Assembly: GCF_020883535.1 (NCBI RefSeq)
Contig: NZ_CP086654.1
Location: 806,001 to 870,000 of the forward strand
DNA length: 64,000 nt
Direction of reading: 5' to 3'
DNA from: Staphylococcus ratti
GTDB taxonomy: Bacteria > Bacillota > Bacilli > Staphylococcales > Staphylococcaceae
A program made the position numbers and the translations under genes. Positions within the stretch are counted from its first letter, which is position 1, and each line of letters begins with the position of its first letter. Below, one piece after another: positions 11,846 through 21,326 of this stretch. The notes under the pieces are model-generated. The model worked only from the letters and a program-made list of their open reading frames with translations. It was not told where the DNA came from and searched no databases.

Positions 11846-13042
11846 ATGAAAAAAAGGATTTTGATCGTGGTGGGACTTTCGCTTGCGTTAGCTTCATGTG
11901 GTCCCAATAATGATGATAGTCAGTCCTCTCAAGATACATCTTCTGAAAAGACAAATGATGTAAAAAGAATTGTGACAGATAAAAATGTTCAAGGGGAAAA
12001 CTATCGTACGATTTTGCCATTTAAAGAAAGTCAAGCCCGTGGCTTAACGCAAGAAAACATGTCCAACAATTTTAACGGTGAAGATTTCGAATCTGGTTTA
12101 TTGGAAATAAGTAAAGAAGTTTATCCTACTGATGAATTTTTATATCAAGATGGGCAATTTTTAGATAAAAAGACCATTCAAGCTTATTTAAAACCAAAAC
12201 TAAGTAAAACTGAATTGGATAAGATGAGTGACAAAGAGAAAGATACGCATCAGGCTTCAGAAAACTTAGGATTAAATCCTTCAGTGAATGGAGAAAAGAA
12301 AGAAGAAAAAATTGCTAAAAATACGCCACAAGTGCTATCTAACATTTTAGAACAAAATTTTTATGATAATGGCGATACGGAAGGCAAAGATATAAAAGGT
12401 CTCACAATTGGTCTTGCGATGAATCAAGTGTATTATTATCAAAAAGAAAAATATGGAGAGACGTTTAGCGTTAATTTAGATAAGAAAAAAGTAGAGCAAC
12501 AAGGTCAAGAGATGGCTGAAGAAATGCTATCAAGACTACGTGAAAATGATAAGTTGAAAGATATTCCGATTACATTTGCTATTTATATGCAATCAGGAAA
12601 AGATCAAATTATACCAGGTTCATTCGTGAGTTATGCAACCTCTGAAGAAAATGGGGCGAAGCTCAAAGAATGGAATAAAGTCAACGAACAAACGGTGCTT
12701 GTTCCTTCTAGTGAAGCGTCAGATTTGAATGAACAAATTAATGCGAACTTCCGTGATTTCAATGATAATTTACAAGCGTATTTCACAAATTTCACACAAG
12801 CAGTAGGAAAAGCGAAATTTAAAGATAAAAAGCTTCAATCACTGTCAATAGATTTACCGATTGATTATTATGGTAAAGCTGAATTAATCGGAATAACGCA
12901 ATATGTGACACAGCTTGCTGAAAAAGATTTTGGTAAAGTTGAAGAATATGAAATTCACATTAAAGATGGCAATGCTTCACGTGCATTGATTACCAAAACA
13001 AAAGACGATAAAGAACCGCAAGTTCATATTTATAACAATTAA
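11846..13042 (+). CDS. camS: CamS family sex-pheromone lipoprotein
   Basis: A 398-residue surface lipoprotein. The signal peptide ends with the lipobox LASC, so C18 would be lipidated after cleavage by Lsp. In S. aureus the signal peptide of CamS yields the pheromone-like peptide staph-cAM373 (AIFILAA); here the corresponding residues are LSLALAS. The mature protein contains the conserved NYRTILPFKESQARGL and DNLQAYFTNFTQAVGK stretches of the family. It is the last gene of the pcrB-pcrA-ligA operon (14-base gap), preceded by AGAGGAG, and is followed by a strong terminator. The function of the mature lipoprotein is not settled. Confidence 0.92.
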   Translation: MKKRILIVVGLSLALASCGPNNDDSQSSQDTSSEKTNDVKRIVTDKNVQGENYRTILPFKESQARGLTQENMSNNFNGEDFESGLLEISKEVYPTDEFLYQDGQFLDKKTIQAYLKPKLSKTELDKMSDKEKDTHQASENLGLNPSVNGEKKEEKIAKNTPQVLSNILEQNFYDNGDTEGKDIKGLTIGLAMNQVYYYQKEKYGETFSVNLDKKKVEQQGQEMAEEMLSRLRENDKLKDIPITFAIYMQSGKDQIIPGSFVSYATSEENGAKLKEWNKVNEQTVLVPSSEASDLNEQINANFRDFNDNLQAYFTNFTQAVGKAKFKDKKLQSLSIDLPIDYYGKAELIGITQYVTQLAEKDFGKVEEYEIHIKDGNASRALITKTKDDKEPQVHIYNN

Positions 13043-13110
13043 TTAAATGACGTTATAAGAAAAAATAAGATTTCAAAGAAAGATGACGACTTTCTAACAA
13101 ATTTGTTTTT

Positions 13111-13146
13111 AACGGTTGGTGAAAAATGCGCTAACCGTTATTTTTT
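13111..13146 (+). terminator. Terminator of the pcrBA-ligA-camS operon
   Basis: Arms AACGGTT (13111-13117) and AACCGTT (13133-13139) with a T-rich tail, 69 bases after the camS stop. Confidence 0.75.
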
Positions 13147-13222
13147 ATGTGGAGAAATAGTTACGATAGTATCATATCATTGCTAGAAAAGGCGGATACA
13201 GTTAAAACATAGTAAAACAAAG

Positions 13223-13281
13223 AAAAAACGATGGGACAAGACAATGAAATCAAGCTGATTTCTGTCTTATCCCATCGCTTT
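13223..13281. terminator. Bidirectional hairpin between camS and putP
   Basis: A long stem: CGATGGGACAAGACA (13229-13243) pairs with TGTCTTATCCCATCG (13263-13277) with one mismatch, and the apical part adds GAAATC/GATTTC. A-rich and T-rich flanks allow termination for camS on the plus strand and putP on the minus strand. It belongs to a repeated hairpin family in this window (see findings). Confidence 0.75.
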
Positions 13282-13316
13282 AACATCGTTCAGACACTAT
13301 GCTTTACGCATCAAGA

Positions 13317-14867
13317 TTATTCGTTTAATTCTAAACGTCTTTTCACTTCGTTCATTTCGTCAATAACAAAAGCATCTGGTTTTTTCGTAAATTTAGATAC
13401 GATGACAGTAACGAGTAAACTCATAATAAATCCTGGTACAATTTCATATAAAGTGAAAATTTCATACTTTTCACCAAGTGGATGAGCGAACACAATCCAT
13501 AAAAGCACAGTAATGGCTCCGGCCATCATACCGCTAATCGCACCAGTTCTTGTTAAATTTTTCCAGTAAAGTGACAAAATAACAAGTGGTCCAAAGGCAG
13601 CACCAAATCCTGCCCACGCGTTACCTACCAAGTTAAGAATTGTATTATTTGGCGACCAAGCGATTGCAATGGCTACAATTGCTACTAAAATAACGGATAA
13701 GCGGCCTACTAAAACAAATTCTTTTTCATGTTTTTTAGTATCTGCTTTATCGCCACGGATTAACTTATAAAAGTCTTCAGTTAATGAACTAGAAGTGACG
13801 AGCAACTGTGAAGAAATTGTGCTCATAATTGCTGCTAAAATGGCTGCCAGTAGAAATCCACCAACGAGCGGATGGAAGAGTACTTGCCCCATCAAAATAA
13901 AGAGTGTTTCAGGATCTTGAATTTCTACACCTTGAGCAGGAACAAAGGCGATGCCTAATAAACCTACTAAAACAGCGCCAATCAATCCGACTGCCATCCA
14001 AGTAATACCAATGCGTCTTGTGAAAGGGAGTAGTTTTATCGAACGGATAGACATAAAACGCACTAAAATATGAGGTTGCCCGAAATATCCTAAGCCCCAT
14101 GCGAAAAATGAAATAATGCCAATTACAGTTGTTCCTCGAAATAAATCTAAGTTTGTTGGCTTTAGTTCAGCAACGGTATGGAACGTATCTAAGCCGTTGA
14201 GTTTTAAAAGCACAACGAGAGGTACCATAATCATGGCGATTAACATAATAACACCTTGGAAAAAGTCTGTAATAGATACCGCAAGGTAACCGCCAAAAAA
14301 TGTATAGGCAATGACGATAACAGCGACAAGTAATAATCCAAAGCGATAGTCTAAACCGAAGGCGCTATCAAACAACTTTCCGCCGGATACGAATCCTGCG
14401 TGTGTATACAATGTGAAAAAGACGACAATAATCCCACCAGAAATAATTTTAATAAGGTTAGATTTATCATCTAAGCGATTTTTGAAAAAGTCAGGTAATG
14501 TAATCGCATCACCTGCGATTTCAGTATGTAAACGCAATCGTGGTGCCACAAGTAAGTAGTTAATCCATGCACCAAGTGTTAAACCGATAGATAACCATGC
14601 TGCGGAAAGACCAGTTGAATAAACTTCACCCGGCAACCCCATAATCATCCAACCGCTCATGTCAGATGCACCGGCTGAAAGCGCTGTCACCCAAGGACCG
14701 ATATTACGGCCACCTAACATGTACTCACTTAGGTTACTCGTAGCTTGCTTATAACCGTAATAACCAATACCAAGTAAAATAATAAAATATAATGCTATCA
14801 TAATGTACGTTTGCCAATCTGGGTTGACTTGGCTAGATAATGTTGACCCCAATGTGAACATATTCAT
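13317..14867 (-). CDS. putP: Sodium/proline symporter
   Basis: High-affinity Na+-coupled proline uptake, important for osmotic stress and nutrition. The 516-residue membrane protein of the solute:sodium symporter family has about thirteen transmembrane segments. It carries the family sequences [19 protein letters not shown] near 63-81 (Na+ and substrate site), a [16 protein letters not shown] segment near 415 and the ITWMAVG region. ATG 14867 follows an AAAGGGGGATAAA ribosome site. It is a single gene facing away from gatCAB. Confidence 0.94.
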   Translation of the reverse strand: MNMFTLGSTLSSQVNPDWQTYIMIALYFIILLGIGYYGYKQATSNLSEYMLGGRNIGPWVTALSAGASDMSGWMIMGLPGEVYSTGLSAAWLSIGLTLGAWINYLLVAPRLRLHTEIAGDAITLPDFFKNRLDDKSNLIKIISGGIIVVFFTLYTHAGFVSGGKLFDSAFGLDYRFGLLLVAVIVIAYTFFGGYLAVSITDFFQGVIMLIAMIMVPLVVLLKLNGLDTFHTVAELKPTNLDLFRGTTVIGIISFFAWGLGYFGQPHILVRFMSIRSIKLLPFTRRIGITWMAVGLIGAVLVGLLGIAFVPAQGVEIQDPETLFILMGQVLFHPLVGGFLLAAILAAIMSTISSQLLVTSSSLTEDFYKLIRGDKADTKKHEKEFVLVGRLSVILVAIVAIAIAWSPNNTILNLVGNAWAGFGAAFGPLVILSLYWKNLTRTGAISGMMAGAITVLLWIVFAHPLGEKYEIFTLYEIVPGFIMSLLVTVIVSKFTKKPDAFVIDEMNEVKRRLELNE

Positions 14868-14895
14868 TTTATCCCCCTTTTTGTTACATAAGTTA

Positions 14896-14901
14896 ATTAT
14901 A
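14896..14901 (-). promoter_or_regulatory. Candidate -10 of putP
   Basis: TATAAT on the minus strand, 29 bases before the putP ATG. No clear -35 is present at 16-18 bases, so the promoter assignment is tentative. Confidence 0.4.
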
Positions 14902-15282
14902 CAGAAATATCTTAGGAAGGAAAGTGTATTTTTATTCTAAAACGTCAAAAACACAATTAAATTCAGTTGCAAAAGCGTATTTTTACTAATTAATACTCAA
15001 ATTTGCAACCAACAGACTTTGAATTTTTATGCGTCATATAGACATTTTTGCAAAAATATAACTTGGACATATTACTTTATGGGTATTATTTATATTTGAG
15101 TAACATAAAAGCGTTCATTTAAGTGACAGTAGTTGGAGGGGAGAAGTAGCGTAAATTCGCCTTGCACGTTTCTGTTGAATAAAAGATGTTATAACCATCT
15201 TAAAACGATGGCTAGGCGTACTTATACACTAAAAGGAACGAGGGTAAAGTGATATTTTCTTTTTTGCGTCTATTTGCGTGTA

Positions 15283-15313
15283 TTGACATAGAAAATACTT
15301 AGATTTTTACTAT
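15283..15313 (+). promoter_or_regulatory. Candidate promoter of gatCAB
   Basis: A perfect TTGACA (15283-15288) is followed by TACTAT (15308-15313) at a 19-base spacing. A second possible -10, TACAAT, lies at 15323-15328. The leader to gatC would be 40-55 bases. Confidence 0.45.
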
Positions 15314-15368
15314 GAAGTTTGGTACAATTTTAAGATAAAAGAGAATTTTTAAGGAGGATAATACAGTC

Positions 15369-15671
15369 ATGACTGAAATAACACATGAACAAGTAACGCA
15401 TATTGCTAACCTTGCGCGTTTAAATGTGACAGATGAAGAATCTAAAGAAATTCAAGAAACGTTAGCAGGTGTGTTGGATTTTTGTCATCAAATTGATTCA
15501 GTAGATACAGAAAATGTAAGACCAACGAATCACGTTTTAGATTTGCAAAATGTTTTGCGAGACGATGTGGCGCATAAAGGATTACCACAAGAAAAAGCAT
15601 TAGCAAATGCCAAAGAGGTAGAGGCAGGACAGTTTAAAGTCCCTGCAGTGATGAATGGGGAGGACGCGTAA
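15369..15671 (+). CDS. gatC: Asp-tRNA(Asn)/Glu-tRNA(Gln) amidotransferase subunit C
   Basis: Small subunit of the GatCAB complex that converts Glu-tRNA(Gln) and Asp-tRNA(Asn) to the amide forms. The 100-residue protein wraps the GatA-GatB interface. It shows the family stretch [16 protein letters not shown] at the N-terminus and the [10 protein letters not shown]-like segment (here [19 protein letters not shown]) near 52-70. AAGGAGGATAATACAGTC precedes ATG 15369, a strong ribosome site. First gene of gatC-gatA-gatB, two bases before gatA. Confidence 0.95.
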   Translation: MTEITHEQVTHIANLARLNVTDEESKEIQETLAGVLDFCHQIDSVDTENVRPTNHVLDLQNVLRDDVAHKGLPQEKALANAKEVEAGQFKVPAVMNGEDA

Positions 15672-15673
15672 TT

Positions 15674-17134
15674 ATGAGCATCCGTTACGAATCAATTGAA
15701 AATTTACAAACAATGATTAAAGAAAATAAAATTAAGCCTTCAGAAATTGTAAAAGATATTTATGATGCGATTGAAGAGACTGATCCACAAATCAAATCAT
15801 TTTTAGGTTTAGATAAAGAAAATGCGCTAAAAAAAGCCGAGGAACTCGATGCGAAGCAAGCAGCTGGAGAAATTGAAGGTAAGCTTTTCGGGATTCCTAT
15901 GGGCATTAAAGACAATATCATTACGGAAGGTCTAGAAACAACTTGTGCAAGTAAGATGTTAGAAGGATTTGTACCAATTTACGAATCTACAGTAATGAAA
16001 AAGTTGCACTCAGAAAATGGTGTTTTAATTGGGAAAGTGAATTTAGATGAATTTGCAATGGGCGGTTCAACTGAAACGTCTTACTTCAAACAAACGGTTA
16101 ACCCATTTGATCATAAAGCAGTGCCTGGAGGTTCTTCGGGTGGCTCAGCTGCGGCTGTTGCTGCTGGTTTAGTGCCATTCACATTAGGTACGGATACAGG
16201 TGGTTCTATTAGACAACCTGCTGCTTATTGTGGTGTAGTTGGATTGAAACCAACTTACGGTCGTGTATCTCGTTTTGGTCTTGTTGCTTTCGCTTCATCT
16301 TTAGACCAAATTGGACCATTAACACGAAACGTTAAAGATAACGCTCTTGTTTTAGAAGCGATTACAGGTGAAGATGAGCTTGATTCTACAAGTGCACCGG
16401 ATGTTTCTACTGATTTTACGTCTGACATCGGCAAAGATGTAAAAGGTATGAAAATAGCATTACCAAAAGAATACATTGGTGATGGCGTAGATGAAGAAGT
16501 TAAAGCATCCGTGCTTAAAGCTGTAGAAACATTTAAATCTTTAGGTGCTATCGTTGAAGAAGTATCGCTACCACGTACGGCTTATGGTATTCCTTCATAT
16601 TATGTTATTGCATCTGCAGAAGCATCTTCTAACTTGGCGCGTTTTGATGGTATTCGCTATGGTTACCATTCTAAAGAAGCGACGAACTTGGAAGAACTTT
16701 ACAAATTGTCTCGTAGTGAAGGCTTTGGTGAGGAAGTTAAACGACGTATCTTTTTAGGAACTTATGTATTAAGTTCGGGCTATTATGATGCATATTACAA
16801 AAAAGCACAAAAAGTAAGAACATTAATTAAAAACGATTTTGAAAATGTATTTGAAAATTATGATGTCGTAATTGGGCCAACAACACCGACTGTTGCTTTT
16901 GATTTAGGCAGTGAGATTGATGATCCATTGACAATGTATGCGAACGACCTGTTAACGACACCTGTGAATTTAGCCGGATTACCAGGTATTTCAATTCCAT
17001 GTGGATTAGCAGAAAACGGACGCCCAATAGGATTACAATTAATTGGTAAACCATTTGATGAAAAAACATTGTACCGTGTGGCATACCAATTTGAAACGCA
17101 ATTCAATTTACATGATCATTATCAAAAATTATAA
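15674..17134 (+). CDS. gatA: Asp-tRNA(Asn)/Glu-tRNA(Gln) amidotransferase subunit A
   Basis: Glutaminase subunit of GatCAB; it hydrolyses glutamine and channels ammonia to GatB. The 486-residue amidase-signature protein has the catalytic triad K79 (GIKDNI), S154 (in GGSSGGSAA) and S178 (in [11 protein letters not shown]), matching the numbering of the S. aureus enzyme. It begins two bases after the gatC stop with GGGGAGGA inside the end of gatC as ribosome site. Gap to gatB is 13 bases. Confidence 0.97.
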   Translation: MSIRYESIENLQTMIKENKIKPSEIVKDIYDAIEETDPQIKSFLGLDKENALKKAEELDAKQAAGEIEGKLFGIPMGIKDNIITEGLETTCASKMLEGFVPIYESTVMKKLHSENGVLIGKVNLDEFAMGGSTETSYFKQTVNPFDHKAVPGGSSGGSAAAVAAGLVPFTLGTDTGGSIRQPAAYCGVVGLKPTYGRVSRFGLVAFASSLDQIGPLTRNVKDNALVLEAITGEDELDSTSAPDVSTDFTSDIGKDVKGMKIALPKEYIGDGVDEEVKASVLKAVETFKSLGAIVEEVSLPRTAYGIPSYYVIASAEASSNLARFDGIRYGYHSKEATNLEELYKLSRSEGFGEEVKRRIFLGTYVLSSGYYDAYYKKAQKVRTLIKNDFENVFENYDVVIGPTTPTVAFDLGSEIDDPLTMYANDLLTTPVNLAGLPGISIPCGLAENGRPIGLQLIGKPFDEKTLYRVAYQFETQFNLHDHYQKL

Positions 17135-17147
17135 GGAGTGGCAGTAA

Positions 17148-18575
17148 ATGCATTTTGAAACCGTAATCGGACTTGAAGTCCACGTAGAATTGAAAACAGA
17201 TTCAAAAATGTTTTCTAATGCGCCTGTTGCATATGGTGCTGAGCCGAATACTAATACATCTGTTATAGACTTAGGTTATCCTGGTGTGTTGCCAACAGTA
17301 AACCGTCGTGCGGTAGATTGGTCAATGCGTGCAGCAATGGCATTGAATATGGAAATTGCAACAGAATCTAAATTTGACCGTAAAAACTATTTTTATCCAG
17401 ATAATCCGAAAGCATATCAAATTTCACAATTAGATCAGCCGATTGGTGAAAAAGGATACATCGACATCGAAGTAAATGGAGAAACAAAGCGTATCGGTAT
17501 TACACGTCTTCATATGGAAGAAGACGCAGGTAAATCAACACATAAAGATGGTTATTCTCTTGTAGACTTAAACCGTCAAGGAACACCATTAGTGGAAATT
17601 GTATCTGAACCAGATATGCGTTCTCCAGAAGAAGCTTATGCCTATTTAGAAAAATTACGTGCGATTATCCAATATACAGGCGTTTCTGACGGTAAAATGG
17701 AAGAAGGTTCTTTACGTTGTGATGCAAACATTTCATTACGTCCTTATGGCCAAAAAGAATTTGGTACTAAAGCAGAATTAAAGAACTTAAACTCATTTAA
17801 TAACGTTAGAAAAGGTTTAGAGTACGAAGTAAAACGTCAAGAAGAAGAATTATTGAATGGCGGGCAAATTTTACAAGAGACGCGTCGTTTTGATGAGTCT
17901 ACAGGTAAAACGATTTTAATGCGTGTCAAAGAAGCTTCTGATGATTACCGTTATTTCCCAGAGCCAGACATCGTACCTTTATATATCGATGAAGCGTGGA
18001 AAGAACGTGTACGTGAAACGATTCCTGAATTACCAGACGCACGTAAAGAAAAATATGTTAAATCATATGGACTTCCTGAATATGATGCACATGTGTTAAC
18101 GTTAACTAAAGAAATGTCGGACTTCTTTGAAAGTGCTGTGGCAGAAGGTGCAGACATTAAAATGACATCTAACTGGTTAATGGGTGGCGTAAATGAATAT
18201 CTCAATAAAAATCAAATTGAACTTCAAGATACAGGTTTAACACCTCAAAATTTAGCTGGCATGATTAAACTCATTGAAGATGGCACAATGAGTAGTAAAA
18301 TCGCGAAAAAAGTCTTCCCAGAACTAGCCCAAAATGGTGGCGATGCGAAACAAATTATGAAAGATAAAGGACTAGTTCAAATTTCTGATGAGGGCGCAGT
18401 ATTAGAATTTGTACAACAAGCAATCGAACAAAATCCACAATCTGTTGAAGACTATAAAAATGGTAAAGGCAAGGCGATGGGCTTCTTAGTAGGTCAAATT
18501 ATGAAATTATCTAAAGGCCAAGCTAATCCGCAACTTGCGAATAAATTATTAAAAGAAGAATTAGATAAAGCGTAA
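17148..18575 (+). CDS. gatB: Asp-tRNA(Asn)/Glu-tRNA(Gln) amidotransferase subunit B
   Basis: Kinase/transamidase subunit: it phosphorylates the tRNA-bound Glu or Asp and then amidates it. The 475 residues begin with the cradle domain signature [13 protein letters not shown]. The family motifs [22 protein letters not shown] and [18 protein letters not shown] follow, and the C-terminal YqeY-like tail domain (from about residue 330) binds the tRNA. GGAGTGG precedes ATG 17148. Last gene of the operon. Confidence 0.97.
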   Translation: MHFETVIGLEVHVELKTDSKMFSNAPVAYGAEPNTNTSVIDLGYPGVLPTVNRRAVDWSMRAAMALNMEIATESKFDRKNYFYPDNPKAYQISQLDQPIGEKGYIDIEVNGETKRIGITRLHMEEDAGKSTHKDGYSLVDLNRQGTPLVEIVSEPDMRSPEEAYAYLEKLRAIIQYTGVSDGKMEEGSLRCDANISLRPYGQKEFGTKAELKNLNSFNNVRKGLEYEVKRQEEELLNGGQILQETRRFDESTGKTILMRVKEASDDYRYFPEPDIVPLYIDEAWKERVRETIPELPDARKEKYVKSYGLPEYDAHVLTLTKEMSDFFESAVAEGADIKMTSNWLMGGVNEYLNKNQIELQDTGLTPQNLAGMIKLIEDGTMSSKIAKKVFPELAQNGGDAKQIMKDKGLVQISDEGAVLEFVQQAIEQNPQSVEDYKNGKGKAMGFLVGQIMKLSKGQANPQLANKLLKEELDKA

Positions 18576-18636
18576 AACTTAACGTACCACATAGAATAGA
18601 TAATATTTTATTTATTACGAGTGTTAAGTTTTATAT
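18574..18636 (+). terminator. Putative terminator overlapping the gatB stop
   Basis: Arms AAAACTTAAC (18574-18583) and GTTAAGTTTT (18623-18632) are perfectly complementary. The long AT-rich loop makes it weaker than the hairpin just downstream. Confidence 0.45.
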
Positions 18637-18642
18637 GGAACG

Positions 18643-18673
18643 AAGGGATGGGCATAACGCTCATCCCTTAATT
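18643..18673 (+). terminator. Terminator of gatCAB
   Basis: AAGGGATG and CATCCCTT (18643-18669) form a perfect stem extended by an inner GC pairing, followed by AATTAGTTTT. Confidence 0.65.
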
Positions 18674-18881
18674 AGTTTTACCTATGATGGCACGCGCTAT
18701 CATTGCTCACGTTAAAACACCCTTACAAAGGCGAATCAATGATATGAAACATACATCCAAAGTGCATTTGATTTAATGATTTAAAATCTATTAGAAGTAA
18801 AGTTCAAGCATGATATTTATTGTCTACGCGCGCTTCCTCAAAATTATTGGTGTAAATGACTTTTAATAGAAGGCAAGTTAC

Positions 18882-18887
18882 TATAAT
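18882..18887 (+). promoter_or_regulatory. Candidate -10 of dagK
   Basis: TATAAT 36 bases before the dagK ATG; the -35 region is not well matched. Confidence 0.4.
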
Positions 18888-18922
18888 ATAAATGTTGAGT
18901 ACAGAAAAATTGAGGGATCTAA

Positions 18923-19855
18923 ATGAGAAAACGTGCGAGAATTATTTATAATCCGACGTCTGGGAAAGAATTATTCAAAAAAGCTTTACCGGATGTTTTA
19001 ATTAAATTAGAACAAGCTGGTTACGAAACAAGTGCTTATGCAACCCAAAAAGTTGGAGATGCTACGGAAGAAGCTGCTCGTGCCATTGACCGTGATTACG
19101 ATTTGCTCATTGTGGCTGGTGGAGACGGCACTTTAAATGAAGTCGTCAATGGAATTGCAGAAAAGCCTAATCGACCTAAGCTAGGATTGATACCGATGGG
19201 AACGGTAAATGATTTTGGTCGTGCTTTACACTTGCCTAATGATATTTTTGAAGCTGTCGATGTCATTATACAGGGGAAGTCAGTTCAAGTTGATATTGGA
19301 AAAATGAACAGCCGCTATTTTATCAATTTAGCTGGTGGAGGCAAACCTACCGAAGTGTCCTACGAAGCACCTAGTAAGCTTAAATCCATTATTGGTTCTT
19401 TTGCATATTATGTTAAAGGTTTTGAAATGCTACCTCAAATGCATGCGGTCGATGTGCGTATCGAATACGATGAAAATGTATTCGAAGGCGAGATTATGTT
19501 GTTTTTATTAGGGTTAACCAATTCAATGGCAGGCTTTGAAAAGCTTGTGCCAGATGCTAAACTAGATGACGGTAATTTTACTTTGTTAATTGTGGAAAAA
19601 TGTAATCTTGCTGAGATGGGTCACATTATGACACTGGCTTCTCGTGGTGAACATATTAATCACCCTAAAGTGCATTATTACAAAGCCCAATCTGTAAATA
19701 TCTCATCTTACAGCAATATGTCTCTTAATGTAGATGGGGAGTACGGCGGACAATTACCAGCAAATTTCTTGAATTTAGTGCGTCATATTGAAATATTCTC
19801 TCAAACGAAAAAAGATAATGATTTATTAATTGATAAACCAAAGCAATCTGAATAA
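18923..19855 (+). CDS. dagK: Diacylglycerol kinase (soluble DgkB type)
   Basis: Phosphorylates diacylglycerol, mainly that released during lipoteichoic acid synthesis, back to phosphatidic acid. The 310-residue cytoplasmic enzyme has the lipid-kinase nucleotide loop VAGGDGTLNEVVNGI near 64-78 (GGDGT with D68), the PMGTVNDFGRAL stretch and a C-terminal beta-sandwich with NVDGEYGG. The start follows GAGGGATCTAA. Tight linkage to a 23S rRNA methyltransferase is usual in this genus, but a terminator separates the two here. Confidence 0.95.
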   Translation: MRKRARIIYNPTSGKELFKKALPDVLIKLEQAGYETSAYATQKVGDATEEAARAIDRDYDLLIVAGGDGTLNEVVNGIAEKPNRPKLGLIPMGTVNDFGRALHLPNDIFEAVDVIIQGKSVQVDIGKMNSRYFINLAGGGKPTEVSYEAPSKLKSIIGSFAYYVKGFEMLPQMHAVDVRIEYDENVFEGEIMLFLLGLTNSMAGFEKLVPDAKLDDGNFTLLIVEKCNLAEMGHIMTLASRGEHINHPKVHYYKAQSVNISSYSNMSLNVDGEYGGQLPANFLNLVRHIEIFSQTKKDNDLLIDKPKQSE

Positions 19856-19856
19856 C

Positions 19857-19905
19857 AGGGAGTAGATCAGCAAAAGAACGTCATCATTGCTGGTCTCCTC
19901 CCTTC
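19857..19905 (+). terminator. Terminator after dagK
   Basis: AGGGAGTAGATCAGCA pairs imperfectly with TGCTGGTCTCCTCCCTT around a short loop. It begins two bases after the dagK stop. Confidence 0.6.
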
Positions 19906-19946
19906 AATTATGACAAATTTCAAAGTTAGGAAACGGGGAAAATAAA

Positions 19947-21311
19947 ATGTCAGTAGTGTACAAAAATCAAATGTTAGATGGAGAAGTCATTGATTTCACC
20001 CATGAAGGGCATGGGGTAGTTAAAATTGATGCCTATCCCATTTTTATCCCTCAAACTTTAATTGGTGAACAAATACAGTATAAAGTCATCAAAGTGAAGA
20101 AAAATTTTGCAATTGGCAAATTGATTGAAATACAAAAAGAAAGTGCAGATCGTGAACTTCCGCCTTGTGTGTATTATGAAAAATGTGGCGGATGTCAACT
20201 GCAGCATTTAAGCTATGAAGCACAACTAGAAATGAAACGTAATCAAGTGATGAATTTGTTTCATAGAAAAGGGAAAATGTCGCATGTTCCTGTTCACCCA
20301 ACTGTAGGTATGGTACAGCCATGGTTTTACAGAAATAAATCTCAAATTCCAGTTGGAGGCAAACGGGGAGCAATAGAAATGGGCTATTATCGTCAACGTA
20401 GTCACGCCATTATTAATATGGATAAATGCATGATCCAATACCAAGCTCAAAATGACATTATGACGACCATTCGAGATTTGTTAAATCAGTATGACATCCC
20501 ACCGTATCACGAATTAAAACATACAGGATTAGTGAGACATGTTGTTATAAGAAAAGGGTACTATTCCGATGAAATTATGATTATTTTTGTGCTTAACGGT
20601 GACACACTCCCTTATCAAGAAGAAATTTCACATGCATTGACTGGAGCTTTCCCTCAAATTAAAAGTATTAAAATTAATAGTAATAAAGAAAAATCCAATG
20701 TGATTATGGGAGAGCGAAGTCAAACGATATTTGGAGAAGCGACGATAGAAGATACTTTAGGCGACTTGAAATTTAAAATTAATGACAAATCCTTTTATCA
20801 AATCAATGTTTTGCAAACACAAAAACTATACGATATTGCGGTTAAGTACGCAGGTTTGACAGGACAAGAAACAGTAATAGATGCATACTGTGGCATAGGT
20901 ACCATTGCTTTATCAATGGCTAATAAAGCTCGACATGTATATGGTGTTGAAGTAGTTCCAGAAGCGATACAAGATGCGAAACGAAATGCAGAATTAAATG
21001 AATTTCATAATACGACTTTTGTATCTGGACCGGCTGAAACAGTCATTTTAGACTGGCAAAAACAAGGTATTCGGCCAGATGTTGTGACAGTAGATCCACC
21101 AAGAAAAGGCTGTGATGTTACTTTTATTGAAACATTAAATCAATTAGAGCCCGAAAAAATCGTCTATATTTCATGTAACCCAAGCACGCAATTGCGAGAT
21201 ATTCAGTTATTATTAGATAAATATGACTTAAAAGAAGTGACACCTGTTGATATGTTTCCTCATACGACGCATGTAGAGACGGTAGCACTTATGACACGTA
21301 AAAAACATTAA
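19947..21311 (+). CDS. rlmD: 23S rRNA (uracil-C5)-methyltransferase, RlmD/RlmCD type
   Basis: SAM-dependent methylation of a uracil in 23S rRNA (U1939 family; the Gram-positive homologue RlmCD modifies two positions). The 454-residue protein has an N-terminal TRAM domain (about 5-60). Four iron-sulfur cysteines follow: C74, C80, C83 (in PPCVYYEKCGGCQLQHL) and C161. The Rossmann motif DAYCGIGTIALSMA comes next, then the catalytic cysteine in YISCNPSTQLRD near residue 410. GGAAACGGGG is a poor ribosome site before ATG 19947. Earlier annotations use TrmA/RumA or YefA for this family. Confidence 0.93.
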   Translation: MSVVYKNQMLDGEVIDFTHEGHGVVKIDAYPIFIPQTLIGEQIQYKVIKVKKNFAIGKLIEIQKESADRELPPCVYYEKCGGCQLQHLSYEAQLEMKRNQVMNLFHRKGKMSHVPVHPTVGMVQPWFYRNKSQIPVGGKRGAIEMGYYRQRSHAIINMDKCMIQYQAQNDIMTTIRDLLNQYDIPPYHELKHTGLVRHVVIRKGYYSDEIMIIFVLNGDTLPYQEEISHALTGAFPQIKSIKINSNKEKSNVIMGERSQTIFGEATIEDTLGDLKFKINDKSFYQINVLQTQKLYDIAVKYAGLTGQETVIDAYCGIGTIALSMANKARHVYGVEVVPEAIQDAKRNAELNEFHNTTFVSGPAETVILDWQKQGIRPDVVTVDPPRKGCDVTFIETLNQLEPEKIVYISCNPSTQLRDIQLLLDKYDLKEVTPVDMFPHTTHVETVALMTRKKH

Positions 21312-21326
21312 AAAAGGGGTGAATGC

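Larger units (their letters stand above)
14868..15368. other. 501-base intergenic region between putP and gatC
   Basis: Two genes are transcribed outward from this region. A minus-strand TATAAT (14896-14901) probably serves putP. An inverted repeat GTTGCAAA / TTTGCAAC (14966-14973 and 15002-15009) lies between the promoter areas. A plus-strand TTGACA (15283-15288) lies about 80 bases before gatC. The stretch 15121-15240 is unexplained; it includes a small CCATC/GATGG hairpin near 15195-15210 and several purine-rich ribosome-site-like runs. I found no convincing gene, tRNA or known riboswitch here. Confidence 0.55.
18576..18922 (+). other. Intergenic region between gatB and dagK
   Basis: Two hairpins (18574-18636 and 18643-18669) end the gatCAB transcript. 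A short palindrome ATGATGGC-ACGC-GCTATCAT lies at 18684-18703. A TATAAT at 18882-18887, 36 bases before the dagK start, is the likely -10 for dagK. I see no gene in the remaining 180 bases. Confidence 0.5.

Noticed and set aside
13231-13485. An 84-codon plus-strand frame opposite the end of putP
   Set aside because: It overlaps the camS/putP hairpin and the putP coding region and has no ribosome site.
15121-15240. A T-box or other amino-acid riboswitch before gatCAB
   Set aside because: No T-box antiterminator sequence or known riboswitch consensus could be recognised, and there is no clear terminator before gatC.
15252-15306. A 17-codon frame beginning GTG 15250 after GAGGGTAAA, upstream of gatC
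   Set aside because: It would overlap the TTGACA promoter element and is very short; most likely chance.
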